A stretch of 64,000 nt of DNA from Bradyrhizobium sp. 141 (GCF_023074055.1 NZ_JADPKR010000085.1:1-64000), one strand, 5' to 3'. Positions 50,765-60,520 are shown, counted from the first letter of the stretch. The notes: a model not told the origin generated them from the letters alone. Made by a program: numbers and translations.

Positions 50765-53257
50765 CTATTCCACGCTTGCGGCGCCGCGGCGCAAATCGGC
50801 CTCGATCTGCAAGCGCGAGCCGCCGCCGAAGCGGGCGCGGTAGACCTGAAGGTTCTCCATGATCCGCTGCACGTAATTGCGCGTCTCGGAGAACGGAATC
50901 AGCTCGACCCAGTCGACTGCGTCGACCTTGGGGTCGCGCGGATCGCCGTAGCGGTCGATCCACTTCTTCACGCTGCCGCGGCCGGCATTGTAGGCGGCAA
51001 AGGTCATGATGTAGGAGCCGCGGTAATCCTCGAGCAGTCCGCCGAGCTCGGCCGAGCCAAGCGTGGCGTTGTAGACCGAATCGTTCTTCAGCCGGCCCAG
51101 ATCGTAAGTCGCGCCGTGCCGCTTGCAGACATAGCGCGCGGCGTCCGGCGTCACTTGCATCAGCCCGTAGGCTTGTGCCGGCGAGACCACCGAGGGGTTG
51201 AACGCGCTTTCCTGCCGGGCGATCGCGTAGACGATGCTGCGCTCGACCTCGGGGCCGATCGGCGTGAATTGCGGAATGCCGTTGACGGGATAGGCGTAGA
51301 AGTCGAACGGCAGGCCGCGGTTGAGCGCGGCCTTGCCGAGCAACAGCATGCCGCGCGCATCATTGTAGCGCTGGGTGAGCTCGCCGAGGCCGGCAAGCGC
51401 CTCGGGATCGCCGTTCTCGCCCATGTCCGCGAGCAGAGGTATCGCCATCTCGCGCTCGTCGAGCTCGTAGAGCAAATGCGCGGCGCGCACGATCTCCAGC
51501 CGTTCGGCGCCGCGCCCGCGCGGCTGACTGTTGAGCTCGATCTGCGGCAGGCCGAGCTTTGCGCGTGCGAGCTGGCCGTAATAGCTGGTCGATTGCTCGG
51601 CGGCTCTAGCGTAGGCGTTGCGCGCCTCCTGCTGGCGGCCCATCGCCTCCGCGGCGCGGCCCTGCCAATAGCCGGCACGGGCCAGCGCGGTCGGATTGAC
51701 GCTGCCGACCCCGATGCGGGCGAAATGCTGCGCGGCGGCGGCGGGGTCGTTGAGGAAGCGGAGCGCGATCCACCCGGCGGTGAACTCCTGCTCGGTCTTG
51801 TAGATGTCGCGCGAGGGCAGCGCGGCATCGCGCGCGATCAGATAGGCACTGCGGAATTCCTCGGTGTCGATCATCTTGCGCGCCAGCAGACGCCGCTCGA
51901 TCCACCATTCGTCGAGATTGTGGAGGCGGCCCGGATCCTTGGGCGCTGACAGCATCAGCTGGGCGGCCTCGGCGAATTTCTCCTCGCGGCGCAGGAGCTG
52001 GATCTTGCTGAAGGTGAAGCCGGGATCGTTGTGCAGCTCACGCGGTACCGCGTCGAGCAGCGCGCGTGCGTTTGGTGCCTTCTTGACGGCGGCGATGCGC
52101 GCCCTGGCGAGTGCGACATAGCCGGCGCCGAGACGCTTTGCGGCGCGTAGCGCGGCCTCGTTCTCGCTGCCGTAGAGCAGAGTGTCCATCCGCGCCTTCT
52201 GGTCGCCCGCCGTCAGCAGGGCGCCGAACTGGTCGAGCGCGTTGTTCTCGGTGTCCTCCGACATCGGATCGCTGCGCCAGGCCTCGCGCACCAGCCGCTC
52301 GGCGTTGGCGCGGTCGCCCCGCGCCAGCATCGCCTTGGCGAGCGTGAAGCGGCCCTTGGCCGAGATCGGAGATTCGTTCTCGAACCACGACCACGCGACG
52401 GAATCGTCGCGCCTGTCGTCCCACATCGCAGCTTCGAGGCGTCGGCGCAGAAAGGTCTGCGACGGCCAGCTCGGATTGGCAGAGAGGAAGGCGCGATAGC
52501 GCTCCACGGTCGCGCCATTGTCCTCGCTGCGCAGGATGATCCATTCCGCGAGCTTTCGCGCGACCGGATCCGAGATGCTGGCGCTCGCATTGGTGGCGTC
52601 TCCCGCCTTGCGCTTGCGCACGAGCTCGATGACGCTCTCCAGGGTCTCCTTGTCGCCCTGGGACGTCGACGACGTCGCAGCGACCGCGGCCGGGACGACC
52701 GGCTTGCGCGGCGCGGCATGCTGGCGGGTCGCCGGAGCCAGCACAGGGGCCGCGGCGGGTTTCGGAGCAGGAGCGGAAGGTCTGACGGTGGCGGTCACGG
52801 CCGGCGCGGGGGCCGCTTTCGGAGGCGAACCGTTGGCGGTCGTATGTGTCTTCGGCGCAGGTGCTGCTGCGGGAGGCTTGGGCTTGTCCTTCGCGGGTTC
52901 TTTCCCGGCGCTCTTGCCCGCGTCCTTGCCAGTATCCTTGCTAGCGTCCTTGGCCGGTTTCTTCGCTGCGTCCTTGCTCGGGGCGCTAGCCGCGCCCTTG
53001 CTGGCGCCCTTGGCTGCGTCCTTCGAAGTGCTGGTTCCCTTGTTGGTTTCCTTGGACGAGCCCTTCGCTGCATCCTTGGCGGCTGGCTTTGCGGTGTTCT
53101 TCGCAGCGTCCTTGGCCGTATCCTTGGCGGTATCCTTGGCGGTCTCCGCCGTCGTCTCATTGGACTTGGCCAGGGCGGCGCAGCCGAACGAGAGCCCTGC
53201 CATCAGGCACACGGCCAGACCGGTGGTTCGCCAAGCGGCGCGAGGGAATGAGGTCAC
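50765..53257 (-). CDS. Soluble lytic murein transglycosylase with Lys/Ala-rich N-terminal region
   Basis: The 830-residue periplasmic protein cuts the MurNAc-GlcNAc bond of peptidoglycan. A signal peptide (residues about 1-30) is followed by about 180 residues of Lys/Ala/Asp/Ser low-complexity repeats (AKDTAKDAAKN type). A superhelical TPR-like domain follows, and a C-terminal Slt catalytic domain has the Glu in IARQESAFNPSVVSP and AYGLMQVTPDAA. The repeat region is far longer than in E. coli Slt70 and may vary between strains. Confidence 0.92.
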   Translation of the reverse strand: MTSFPRAAWRTTGLAVCLMAGLSFGCAALAKSNETTAETAKDTAKDTAKDAAKNTAKPAAKDAAKGSSKETNKGTSTSKDAAKGASKGAASAPSKDAAKKPAKDASKDTGKDAGKSAGKEPAKDKPKPPAAAPAPKTHTTANGSPPKAAPAPAVTATVRPSAPAPKPAAAPVLAPATRQHAAPRKPVVPAAVAATSSTSQGDKETLESVIELVRKRKAGDATNASASISDPVARKLAEWIILRSEDNGATVERYRAFLSANPSWPSQTFLRRRLEAAMWDDRRDDSVAWSWFENESPISAKGRFTLAKAMLARGDRANAERLVREAWRSDPMSEDTENNALDQFGALLTAGDQKARMDTLLYGSENEAALRAAKRLGAGYVALARARIAAVKKAPNARALLDAVPRELHNDPGFTFSKIQLLRREEKFAEAAQLMLSAPKDPGRLHNLDEWWIERRLLARKMIDTEEFRSAYLIARDAALPSRDIYKTEQEFTAGWIALRFLNDPAAAAQHFARIGVGSVNPTALARAGYWQGRAAEAMGRQQEARNAYARAAEQSTSYYGQLARAKLGLPQIELNSQPRGRGAERLEIVRAAHLLYELDEREMAIPLLADMGENGDPEALAGLGELTQRYNDARGMLLLGKAALNRGLPFDFYAYPVNGIPQFTPIGPEVERSIVYAIARQESAFNPSVVSPAQAYGLMQVTPDAARYVCKRHGATYDLGRLKNDSVYNATLGSAELGGLLEDYRGSYIMTFAAYNAGRGSVKKWIDRYGDPRDPKVDAVDWVELIPFSETRNYVQRIMENLQVYRARFGGGSRLQIEADLRRGAASVE

Positions 53258-53482
53258 GGGTTTTGTCGCCCCGAATCAGTCAAGTGGCTCGAGATCTAGC
53301 TGTATTTGATTGAATATGCGGACAAAATACCAACAGCCGCTTACCTCGGGCCGATTTGCACCACCACCGCGGCAAAATCGCGGCCTAAACGGTGCGTCAC
53401 ACGGAAGCGGGCCTTTTACCGGCGGGATAGACCCGATATGAATGGCGCTTGCTCGAGAGATAGGCGCGTACGGAGGAAGTCC

Positions 53483-54373
53483 ATGGCAGCCAAGACGAAA
53501 TTCCGGGGGTCGTTCACCGCCTTGGTCACGCCGTTCAAGAACGGCTCGCTGGACGAGGCGGCGTTCCGCTCGCTGGTCAACTGGCAGATTTCAGAGGGCA
53601 CCAACGGTCTGGTCCCGGTTGGCACCACCGGCGAGAGCCCGACCCTCAGCCATGACGAGCACAAGAAGGTGGTCGAATGGTGCATCGCCGAAGCCAAGGG
53701 CCGCGTGCCTGTCGTCGCGGGGGCCGGCTCCAACTCGACCAAGGAGGCGATCGAGCTCTCGCAGCACGCCGAGAAGGCGGGCGCGGACGCCGTGCTGGTC
53801 GTGACGCCTTACTACAACAAGCCGACCCAGGAAGGCATGTACCAGCACTTCAAGGCGATCAACGACGCGATCGGGATTCCGATCATCATCTACAACATCC
53901 CGCCGCGCTCGGTGATCGACATGTCGGTCGACACCATGAAGCGGCTGTGGGAGCTGAAGAACATCGCCGGTGTCAAGGACGCCACCGCCAGCATGGTGCG
54001 CGTGTCGCAGCAGCGCGCGGCGATGGGCGAGGAGTTCAACCAGCTCTCCGGCGAGGATGCCACCATCCTCGGCTACATGGCCCATGGCGGCCACGGCTGC
54101 ATCTCGGTGACCTCGAACGTCGCGCCGCGCCTGTGCTCGGAGTTCCACACCGCCTGGCAGAAGGGCGACACCAAGGCGGCGCTCGCGATCCACGACAAGC
54201 TGATGCCGCTGCACAACAACCTGTTCATCGAGAGCAATCCGGCGCCGATCAAGTATGCGATGTCGCTGCTCGGCAAGCTGGACGAGACCCTGCGGCTGCC
54301 GATGGTGCCGGTCTCCGAGCCGACGCGTGTGGCTGTGCGCGCCGCCATGGTTCATGCGGGCCTGCTGAACTGA
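53483..54373 (+). CDS. dapA: 4-hydroxy-tetrahydrodipicolinate synthase
   Basis: The 296-residue TIM-barrel enzyme condenses pyruvate with aspartate semialdehyde in lysine and diaminopimelate synthesis. Catalytic residues are Lys165 (IAGVKDAT), Tyr137 (IIYNIPPRS) and Thr48-Thr49 (PVGTTGES). The start follows CGGAGGAAG. It lies on the opposite strand from the lytic transglycosylase gene, and mscL follows on the same strand. Confidence 0.97.
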   Translation: MAAKTKFRGSFTALVTPFKNGSLDEAAFRSLVNWQISEGTNGLVPVGTTGESPTLSHDEHKKVVEWCIAEAKGRVPVVAGAGSNSTKEAIELSQHAEKAGADAVLVVTPYYNKPTQEGMYQHFKAINDAIGIPIIIYNIPPRSVIDMSVDTMKRLWELKNIAGVKDATASMVRVSQQRAAMGEEFNQLSGEDATILGYMAHGGHGCISVTSNVAPRLCSEFHTAWQKGDTKAALAIHDKLMPLHNNLFIESNPAPIKYAMSLLGKLDETLRLPMVPVSEPTRVAVRAAMVHAGLLN

Positions 54374-54430
54374 GGCGTTAGCCTTTCCGGGGGACCTTTC
54401 ATGGGCGAGATCGACCAAAGGGGTAGGCGG

Positions 54431-54844
54431 ATGCTCACGGAGTTCCGCGAGTTCGCCATGAAGGGAAATGTCGTCGATCTCGCGGTCGGCGTCATCATCG
54501 GCGCGGCTTTCGGCGCCATCGTCAATTCGCTGGTCGGCGACGTCATCATGCCGATCATCGGCGCCGTCACTGGCGGGCTAGACTTCTCGAACTACTTCAC
54601 CCCCTTGTCGAAGGCGGTCACCGCCACCAACTTAGCCGATGCGAAAAAGCAAGGCGCCGTACTTGCTTGGGGCAGCTTCCTCACGCTGACGCTCAACTTC
54701 ATGATTGTCGCCTTCGTGTTGTTCCTGGTGATCCGCGCCATCAACACCTTGAAGCGCAAGGAGGAGGCCTCGCCCGCCGCTCCGCCGAAGCCGTCGGCCG
54801 AGGTCGAGCTGCTGACTGAAATCCGCGATCTCCTCAAGAAGTGA
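54431..54844 (+). CDS. mscL: Large-conductance mechanosensitive channel
   Basis: The 137-residue membrane protein opens at high membrane tension to release solutes. The N-terminal MLTEFREFAMKGNVVDLAVG and first helix (VIIGAAFGAIVNSLVGDVIM) are typical, with a second helix around TLTLNFMIVAFVLFLVIRAI and a C-terminal coil (LLTEIRDLLKK). I prefer 54431; an ATG at 54401 also has a G-rich site and would add ten residues. It follows dapA on the same strand. Confidence 0.95.
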   Translation: MLTEFREFAMKGNVVDLAVGVIIGAAFGAIVNSLVGDVIMPIIGAVTGGLDFSNYFTPLSKAVTATNLADAKKQGAVLAWGSFLTLTLNFMIVAFVLFLVIRAINTLKRKEEASPAAPPKPSAEVELLTEIRDLLKK

Positions 54845-54901
54845 CGCGCGTGCTTCATCCGAACTGTTAGCTTACCCGCGCATCGATCAGGTTTGCCTGT
54901 C

Positions 54902-55375
54902 ATGGCCGATAAAAACGAACGTCCAATCAAGGTCATGGCGGAAAATCGCAAGGCCCGCTTCAACTATGCGATCGAGGACACGATCGAGGCGGGCATTGCG
55001 CTGACCGGCACCGAGGTCAAGTCGATCCGCAACGGCAAGAGCACGATTGCGGAATCCTACGCCGATTCCAAGAACGGCGAGATCTGGCTGATCAACGCCA
55101 CCATTCCCGAATATCTCCAGGGCAACCGTTTCAATCACGAGCCCAAGCGGCCGCGAAAGCTGCTGCTGCATCGTCGGCAGATCAACAAGCTGATGGGCGC
55201 GGTGGACCGCGAGGGCATGACGCTGATCCCGCTCAAGCTCTATTTCAACGAGCGTGGGCGGGCCAAATTACAGCTGGCGGTGGCAAAGGGCAAAAAGCTG
55301 CACGACAAGCGCGAGACCGAGAAGAAGCGCGATTGGAGTCGGGAGAAGGGACGCCTGATGCGGGCGAGGGGCTGA
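54902..55375 (+). CDS. smpB: SsrA-binding protein SmpB
   Basis: The 157-residue protein binds tmRNA and rescues stalled ribosomes. The ARFNYAIEDTIEAGIALTGT and EVKSIRNGKSTIAESYAD blocks and the basic C-terminal tail (KRETEKKRDWSREKGRLMRA) that reads the mRNA channel are present. The tmRNA gene itself is not in the window. A downstream peroxiredoxin gene begins 4 bp after the stop. Confidence 0.97.
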   Translation: MADKNERPIKVMAENRKARFNYAIEDTIEAGIALTGTEVKSIRNGKSTIAESYADSKNGEIWLINATIPEYLQGNRFNHEPKRPRKLLLHRRQINKLMGAVDREGMTLIPLKLYFNERGRAKLQLAVAKGKKLHDKRETEKKRDWSREKGRLMRARG

Positions 55376-55379
55376 CGGG

Positions 55380-55964
55380 ATGACTCAGCGGAACCTGCTC
55401 GAGGTCGATTGGACCCGGATTCCAGCGCCCGAGGATGATGGCGGCGCCGCGCATCTCAAGGGCATGACGTTGCCGCCGATCGGCCTGCTCGCAACCGACG
55501 ACAGGTCAGTCACGCTGTCGGCGCTGCGCGGCCGCACCGTGGTTTTCGCTTATCCGCGCACAGGCGAGCCCGGCAAGATCGCGCTGGTCGACGATTGGGA
55601 CATGATCCCGGGTGCGCGCGGTTGCACGCCGCAGACTTGTGCGTTTCGCGATCTGTTCGCCGAGCTGAAGGCCGCCGGTGCCACCCACGTATTCGGCCTC
55701 TCGACACAAAGCAACGAATACCAGACCGAGATGGCCTCACGGCTGCATCTGCCGTTCCCGGTGCTGTCGGACGAGAAGTTGGCGCTGACGCGCGCGCTGA
55801 AGCTGCCGACGATGGAGGTCGCGGGCCTGACGCTGATCAAGCGCCTCGCGCTTGTTATCGACGATGCCAGGATCACGCACGTGCTCTATCCCGTGTTTCC
55901 GCCTGACCGGAACGCCGGCGACGTCCTGGACTGGCTGAAGGCCAATCCAGCAAAGGCCGATTAA
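55380..55964 (+). CDS. Peroxiredoxin
   Basis: The 194-residue thioredoxin-fold protein has the peroxidatic Cys in GARGCTPQTCAFRD and a nearby second Cys in the same motif, so the pattern is C-x4-C as in BCP/AhpC-like proteins. The upstream VFAYPRTGEPG is the typical YP-x-x-x-x-G region. It reduces peroxides with a thiol donor. It overlaps the convergent uracil-DNA glycosylase stop by 4 bp. Confidence 0.88.
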   Translation: MTQRNLLEVDWTRIPAPEDDGGAAHLKGMTLPPIGLLATDDRSVTLSALRGRTVVFAYPRTGEPGKIALVDDWDMIPGARGCTPQTCAFRDLFAELKAAGATHVFGLSTQSNEYQTEMASRLHLPFPVLSDEKLALTRALKLPTMEVAGLTLIKRLALVIDDARITHVLYPVFPPDRNAGDVLDWLKANPAKAD

Positions 55965-56638
55965 TCGAGATCCGCCTTCACCTTCGCGAACACCGACCGG
56001 AACATGTCCGCCGTCAGCACACCCGTGTTCGTGTTGTAGCGCGAGCAGTGATAGCTGTCGTAGAGCTTGAACGCGCCGGCCTGATGCACAGCGCCATGGC
56101 CGAAGGGGGCCTGAGAGGCCTTCAGCTTCAGCGGCTTGAGCACGCTGTCGTGCGCAATTCGCCCGAGCGCGATGATCGCGCGCAGCTTCGGCATCGTCTC
56201 GAGATTCGCGACCAGAAACTGCCGGCAGGTGTTGATCTCGACCGGCAACGGCTTGTTCTGCGGCGGAACGCAATGCACTGCGTTGGCGATCCGGCAGTCG
56301 ATCAACTTCAGGCCGTCATCGGGACGCGCCTGATAGGCGCCCTTGGCAAACCCGTATTCGAGCAGCGTGGCGTAGAGCAGGTCGCCGGCATAGTCGCCGG
56401 TGAACGGCCGTCCCGTGCGGTTGGCGCCCTGCATCCCCGGCGCGAGGCCGACGATCAAAAGGCGCGCCTTGATGTGGCCGAAGGGCGCTACCGGCGCATT
56501 GTGCCAGAACGGCTCGCGCGCCCGGTTCGCCTCGCGAAAGGCGACCAGACGCGGACAGAGCGGACAATCGCGGTCGGGAACGACGGTGGAGGGCTGGCGG
56601 CTTGTTGACCGAGCCGCCTCACTCCTCGAAGTCGTCAT
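55961..56638 (-). CDS. Uracil-DNA glycosylase, family 5 (UDGb)
   Basis: The 225-residue protein has the family-5 motif GLAPGMQGANRTGRPFTGDY and the DNA-contact YHCSRYNTN near the C-terminus. Cysteines in CPLCPRL and CR (near 30-90 and HCVPPQNK) fit an iron-sulfur cluster. It removes uracil and other deaminated bases from DNA. The ATG at 56638 overlaps the end of the NYN-domain gene by 20 bp, so the two are co-transcribed; a longer start at 56716 is less likely. Confidence 0.92.
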   Translation of the reverse strand: MTTSRSEAARSTSRQPSTVVPDRDCPLCPRLVAFREANRAREPFWHNAPVAPFGHIKARLLIVGLAPGMQGANRTGRPFTGDYAGDLLYATLLEYGFAKGAYQARPDDGLKLIDCRIANAVHCVPPQNKPLPVEINTCRQFLVANLETMPKLRAIIALGRIAHDSVLKPLKLKASQAPFGHGAVHQAGAFKLYDSYHCSRYNTNTGVLTADMFRSVFAKVKADLD

Positions 56639-57263
56639 CGCCCCTCGGCGCCATCGTGGTTGCGCGCTGGAGGAATTGGGGGGCGTGGTGACGTTCGCCA
56701 CGCTCACCGCGGTCACGCGGGGCGGGGCGTTCGGACGGATCGCGGCCGAGCTTGGATTGCAGCTCGACGAGGTCGGTGAAAACGTCGGCCTGGCGGCGCA
56801 GCTCGTCGGCGATCATCGGCGGCTGGCTGGCGATGGTGGAGATCACGGTGACCCGCACGCCGCGGCGCTGCACGGCCTCGACAAGGGAGCGGAAGTCGCC
56901 GTCACCGGAGAACAGCACCATCTGGTCGATGTGCTCGGCGAGCTCCATGGCGTCCACGGCGAGCTCGATGTCCATGTTGCCCTTGACCTTGCGGCGGCCG
57001 GAGGCGTCGATGAACTCCTTGGTCGCCTTGGTGACGACGGTGTAGCCGTTGTAGTCCAGCCAGTCGATCAACGGGCGGATCGAGGAGTATTCCTGATCCT
57101 CGATGATCGCGGTGTAGTAGAACGCCCGAAGCAGCGTTCCGCGGCTCTGAAACTCCTTCAGCAGGCGCTTGTAGTCGATGTCGAAGCCCAGAGTTTTCGC
57201 TGTCGCGTAGAGATTGGCTCCGTCGATGAAGAGCGCGATCTTGTCGGTAGAGGAAGGGGACAT
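56619..57263 (-). CDS. NYN domain-containing protein (LabA/DUF88)
   Basis: The 214-residue protein has a PIN-like NYN fold: IALFIDGANLYATAKTLGF at the start (Asp near 12) and the acidic VLFSGDGDFRSLVEAVQRRG motif near residue 115. Such domains often act as RNases. The C-terminal part is Arg/Gly/Asp-rich. It overlaps the downstream uracil-DNA glycosylase start. Roles in RNA metabolism or signal processing are inferred. Confidence 0.88.
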   Translation of the reverse strand: MSPSSTDKIALFIDGANLYATAKTLGFDIDYKRLLKEFQSRGTLLRAFYYTAIIEDQEYSSIRPLIDWLDYNGYTVVTKATKEFIDASGRRKVKGNMDIELAVDAMELAEHIDQMVLFSGDGDFRSLVEAVQRRGVRVTVISTIASQPPMIADELRRQADVFTDLVELQSKLGRDPSERPAPRDRGERGERHHAPQFLQRATTMAPRGDDDFEE

Positions 57264-57591
57264 TCAGTTTGCTCGCGTAGTGTGTCGTGATTGATCGTTT
57301 ATTGTTGGCGCGCGGCGGCAAGCCACGCACTTCAGAGTGCTGCCGAAACCCGTCGAAACCGCAAATCCGGAGAAGTCGGGGCAATCAAGGTATAGTTATG
57401 GCGGACTTTCATATCCCCGGCGCCGCCCTCGATGGCAGCCCGGGAAACCACCCATCCCAGCCCCAATGTGGGGGTAGCAGAGCCGTTTGGCGAGGCCAAA
57501 TCACAAATTGGCCTTGCGAAACCGTCCCGGCCCCTATAACTAGCCCCAATCATCCACATATTTCGTCCCACCCACAACGGAGCGACAGTCT
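57264..57591. other. Divergent promoter region of NYN gene and rpoZ
   Basis: No gene is seen in this 328-bp gap. The rpoZ ribosome site is CGGAGCGAC, just before the ATG. I could not define a promoter pair with confidence. Confidence 0.35.
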
Positions 57592-57984
57592 ATGGCTCGC
57601 GTCACCGTAGAAGATTGTATCGACAAGGTCGACAACCGGTTTGACTTGGTCCTGCTGGCCGCCCACCGTGCCCGCATGATTTCGTCCGGTTCACAACTAA
57701 CGGTTGACCGCGATAACGACAAGAACCCTGTTGTGTCTTTGCGCGAAATTGCCGAGACGACCATTTCGCCTGAGGACCTCCGCGAGGAGCTGGTGCACTC
57801 GCTCCAGAAGTTCGTCGAGGTCGACGAGCCCGAGCCGGATACGGTGCCGCTGATCGGTTCCGCAGGTGCAAGCGTCGATGCGGACGATACTGAAGTCGCC
57901 GTCGAGCGCATGACCGAAGAGGAGCTCCTGAAGGGTCTTGAAGGCCTCGCGCCGCCCGAGGAGCAGCCCGAGGAAGACGAGTAA
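57592..57984 (+). CDS. rpoZ: RNA polymerase omega subunit
   Basis: The 130-residue subunit stabilises beta' and binds ppGpp. It begins MARVTVEDCIDKVDNRFDLV, the conserved omega fold, followed by ARMISSGSQLTVDRDNDKNP and an acidic C-terminal tail (PPEEQPEEDE). It is followed by a terminator and then rsh, the classical rpoZ-rsh neighbourhood. Confidence 0.97.
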   Translation: MARVTVEDCIDKVDNRFDLVLLAAHRARMISSGSQLTVDRDNDKNPVVSLREIAETTISPEDLREELVHSLQKFVEVDEPEPDTVPLIGSAGASVDADDTEVAVERMTEEELLKGLEGLAPPEEQPEEDE

Positions 57985-58023
57985 ATCGTCGGTCGCGATT
58001 GTCGACTTCTTGTGATTTTATCG

Positions 58024-58056
58024 AAGGCCCGAACCGTTGTTCGGGCCTTTGCTTTT
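58024..58056 (+). terminator. Rho-independent terminator of rpoZ
   Basis: A 10-bp stem AGGCCCGAAC/GTTCGGGCCT with a CGTT loop is followed by TTGCTTTT. It separates rpoZ from rsh, so rsh has its own promoter or depends on read-through. Confidence 0.93.
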
Positions 58057-58189
58057 GTTGGCGTTTTCGTGGTTACCATAGCGTTGTCGCTGGCGATGCG
58101 TCCTGTCACCGAATTGATCGGACACAAGCGCGATCGGAGCTAAGATGTATGCAGCGGGCTGCTTAGGGCCCGTTTGAAGGCAGGACGGC

Positions 58190-60475
58190 ATGGTATTTCG
58201 GCGCCGCAGATCCACGCAGATGCAGGCCGCAACCGAATCGGTTGCCGTGGCCCCGACTGCGCCGGTCGCCCGCCCGACCAAGCCCCGCGCGCGCATGATG
58301 CGTCAATATGACCTCGTCGAGCGCGTCCGGTCCTACAATCCCAACACCAACGAAGACCTGCTGAACCGCGCCTATGTCTATGCCATGAAGGCCCATGGCT
58401 CGCAGACCCGCGCCTCGGGCGATCCGTATTTCTCGCACCCGCTCGAAGTGGCAGCGATTCTCACCGACCTGAAGCTCGATGACGCCACCATCGTGGCCGC
58501 GCTGCTCCACGACACGATCGAGGATACCGAAGCGACACGGGCCGAGATCGACCAGATCTTCGGGCCGGAGATCGGCGCCCTGGTCGAGGGCCTGACCAAG
58601 CTGAAGCGGCTCGAGCTGGTGTCACGGGAGGCCAAGCAGGCCGAAAATCTGCGCAAATTGTTGCTGGCCATTGCCGACGATGTTCGCGTGCTCTTGGTCA
58701 AGCTCGCCGACCGTCTGCACAACATGCGCACGCTGGACTTCGTGCCGACGGAATCGCGCAGGCGCATCGCCGAGGAGACGCTCGACATCTATGCGCCGCT
58801 GGCGGGGCGCATGGGCATGCAGGAAATGCGCGAGGAGCTGGAGGATTTGTCCTTCCGCACCCTCGATCCCGAAGCCTATTCGGTGGTGATGCAGCGCCTC
58901 GACGCGCTCGCCGAACGCAACCGCAATCTGATCGGCGAGATCGAGGACCAGCTCTCCAACAATCTGCGCCACAGGGGCTTAGGGGCGCGGGTCTATGGCC
59001 GCCGCAAGAAGCCGTTCTCGATCTGGACCAAGATGGAGCGCAAGTCGGTCGGCTTCGAGCAATTGTCCGACATCTTCGGCTTCCGCCTTGTCGTCAACGA
59101 CATCGAGGCCTGCTATCGCGCGCTCGGCATCGTCCACACCACCTGGCCGGTCGTGCCGGGGCGCTTCAAAGACTACATTTCGACGCCGAAGCAGAACGAC
59201 TACCGCTCGATCCACACCACGGTGATCGGCCCCGGCAACCAGCGCGTCGAGCTGCAGATCCGCACCGAGGCGATGGACCAGATCGCCGAGCGCGGCATCG
59301 CCGCGCACGTCTTCTACAAGGAGGGCGTCGGCTCGCCGACCGAATTCCTCAAGCGCGAGTCCAACGCGTTCGCCTGGCTGCGCCACACCATCGGCATCCT
59401 CTCGGAGAGTGCCAACCCGGAGGAATTTCTCGAGCACACCAAGCTCGAGCTGTTCCACGACCAGGTGTTCTGCTTCACCCCGAAGGGCAAGCTGATTGCG
59501 CTGCCGCGCCACGCCAACGTGATCGACTTCGCCTATGCCGTGCATACCGACGTCGGCAACAGCGCGGTGGGCTGCAAGATCAACGGCCAGTTCGCGCCGC
59601 TGTCCTCGGAGCTCCAGAACGGCGACGAGGTCGAGGTGCTGACGTCGGAAGCGCAATCGGCGCCGCCCTCGGCCTGGGAAACGCTCGCGGTCACCGGCAA
59701 GGCGCGCGCCGCGATCCGCCGCGCCACGCGCACTGCCGTGCGCGATCAATATGCCGGTCTCGGCCGGCGCATCGTCGAGCGCCTGTTCGAGCGCGCCAAG
59801 ATCGAATATGCCGACGACAAGCTCAAGGGCGCGCTGCCGCGGCTCGCACGCACCTCGATCGAAGACGTGATGGCGGCTGTGGGGCGCGGCGAGATCAAGG
59901 CTTCCCACGTCGCGCGTGCGATGTACCCGGACTACAAGGAGGAGCGCATCGCGCGCTACGGCGTCAAGAAGGGGCTTGCCGCCAAGCTCAAGGATAAGTC
60001 GTCGGAGTCGCCGCGCAGCCCGGTCGCCATTCCGATCCGCGGCATCAATTCCGACCTGCCGGTGAAGTTCGCCCCGAACGGCGGCGCCGTGCCGGGGGAT
60101 CGCATCGTCGGCATCGTCACGCCGGGCGAGGGCATCACGATCTATCCGATCCAGGCGCCGGCCCTGAAGGATTTCGAGGAGGAGCCGGAGCGCTGGCTCG
60201 ACGTCCGCTGGGACATCGAGGACTCCGCGCCGCAGCGATTCCCGGCCCGCATCAAGGTCGAGAACGTCAACGAGCCCGGAGCGCTGGCGCAGATCGCGAC
60301 CGTGATCGCCGAGCACGACGGCAACATCGACAACATCAGCATGCAGCGCCGCTCACCGGATTTCACGGAGACGACGATCGATCTCGAAGTCTACGATCTG
60401 AAGCATCTGAGTGCGATCCTGGCCCAGCTGCGCGCCAAGGCGGTCGTCGCCAAAGTCGAACGTGTTAATGGATAG
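58190..60475 (+). CDS. rsh: Bifunctional (p)ppGpp synthetase/hydrolase Rsh
   Basis: The 761-residue protein makes and degrades the stringent-response alarmone. Order is an HD hydrolase domain (about 60-200, with ALLHDTIEDTEA), a RelA/SpoT synthetase domain (about 260-380, with STPKQNDYRSIHTTVIGPGN), a TGS domain (about 400-470) and a C-terminal ACT domain (about 685-755, RIKVENVNEPGALAQIATVI). Both catalytic motifs look intact. In alphaproteobacteria this single Rsh replaces RelA and SpoT. pdxJ follows. Confidence 0.96.
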   Translation: MVFRRRRSTQMQAATESVAVAPTAPVARPTKPRARMMRQYDLVERVRSYNPNTNEDLLNRAYVYAMKAHGSQTRASGDPYFSHPLEVAAILTDLKLDDATIVAALLHDTIEDTEATRAEIDQIFGPEIGALVEGLTKLKRLELVSREAKQAENLRKLLLAIADDVRVLLVKLADRLHNMRTLDFVPTESRRRIAEETLDIYAPLAGRMGMQEMREELEDLSFRTLDPEAYSVVMQRLDALAERNRNLIGEIEDQLSNNLRHRGLGARVYGRRKKPFSIWTKMERKSVGFEQLSDIFGFRLVVNDIEACYRALGIVHTTWPVVPGRFKDYISTPKQNDYRSIHTTVIGPGNQRVELQIRTEAMDQIAERGIAAHVFYKEGVGSPTEFLKRESNAFAWLRHTIGILSESANPEEFLEHTKLELFHDQVFCFTPKGKLIALPRHANVIDFAYAVHTDVGNSAVGCKINGQFAPLSSELQNGDEVEVLTSEAQSAPPSAWETLAVTGKARAAIRRATRTAVRDQYAGLGRRIVERLFERAKIEYADDKLKGALPRLARTSIEDVMAAVGRGEIKASHVARAMYPDYKEERIARYGVKKGLAAKLKDKSSESPRSPVAIPIRGINSDLPVKFAPNGGAVPGDRIVGIVTPGEGITIYPIQAPALKDFEEEPERWLDVRWDIEDSAPQRFPARIKVENVNEPGALAQIATVIAEHDGNIDNISMQRRSPDFTETTIDLEVYDLKHLSAILAQLRAKAVVAKVERVNG

Positions 60476-60520
60476 GCGCATCTCGCATGCGCCGGTCCCT
60501 CTGATTTCGCGAGTTCTGAA

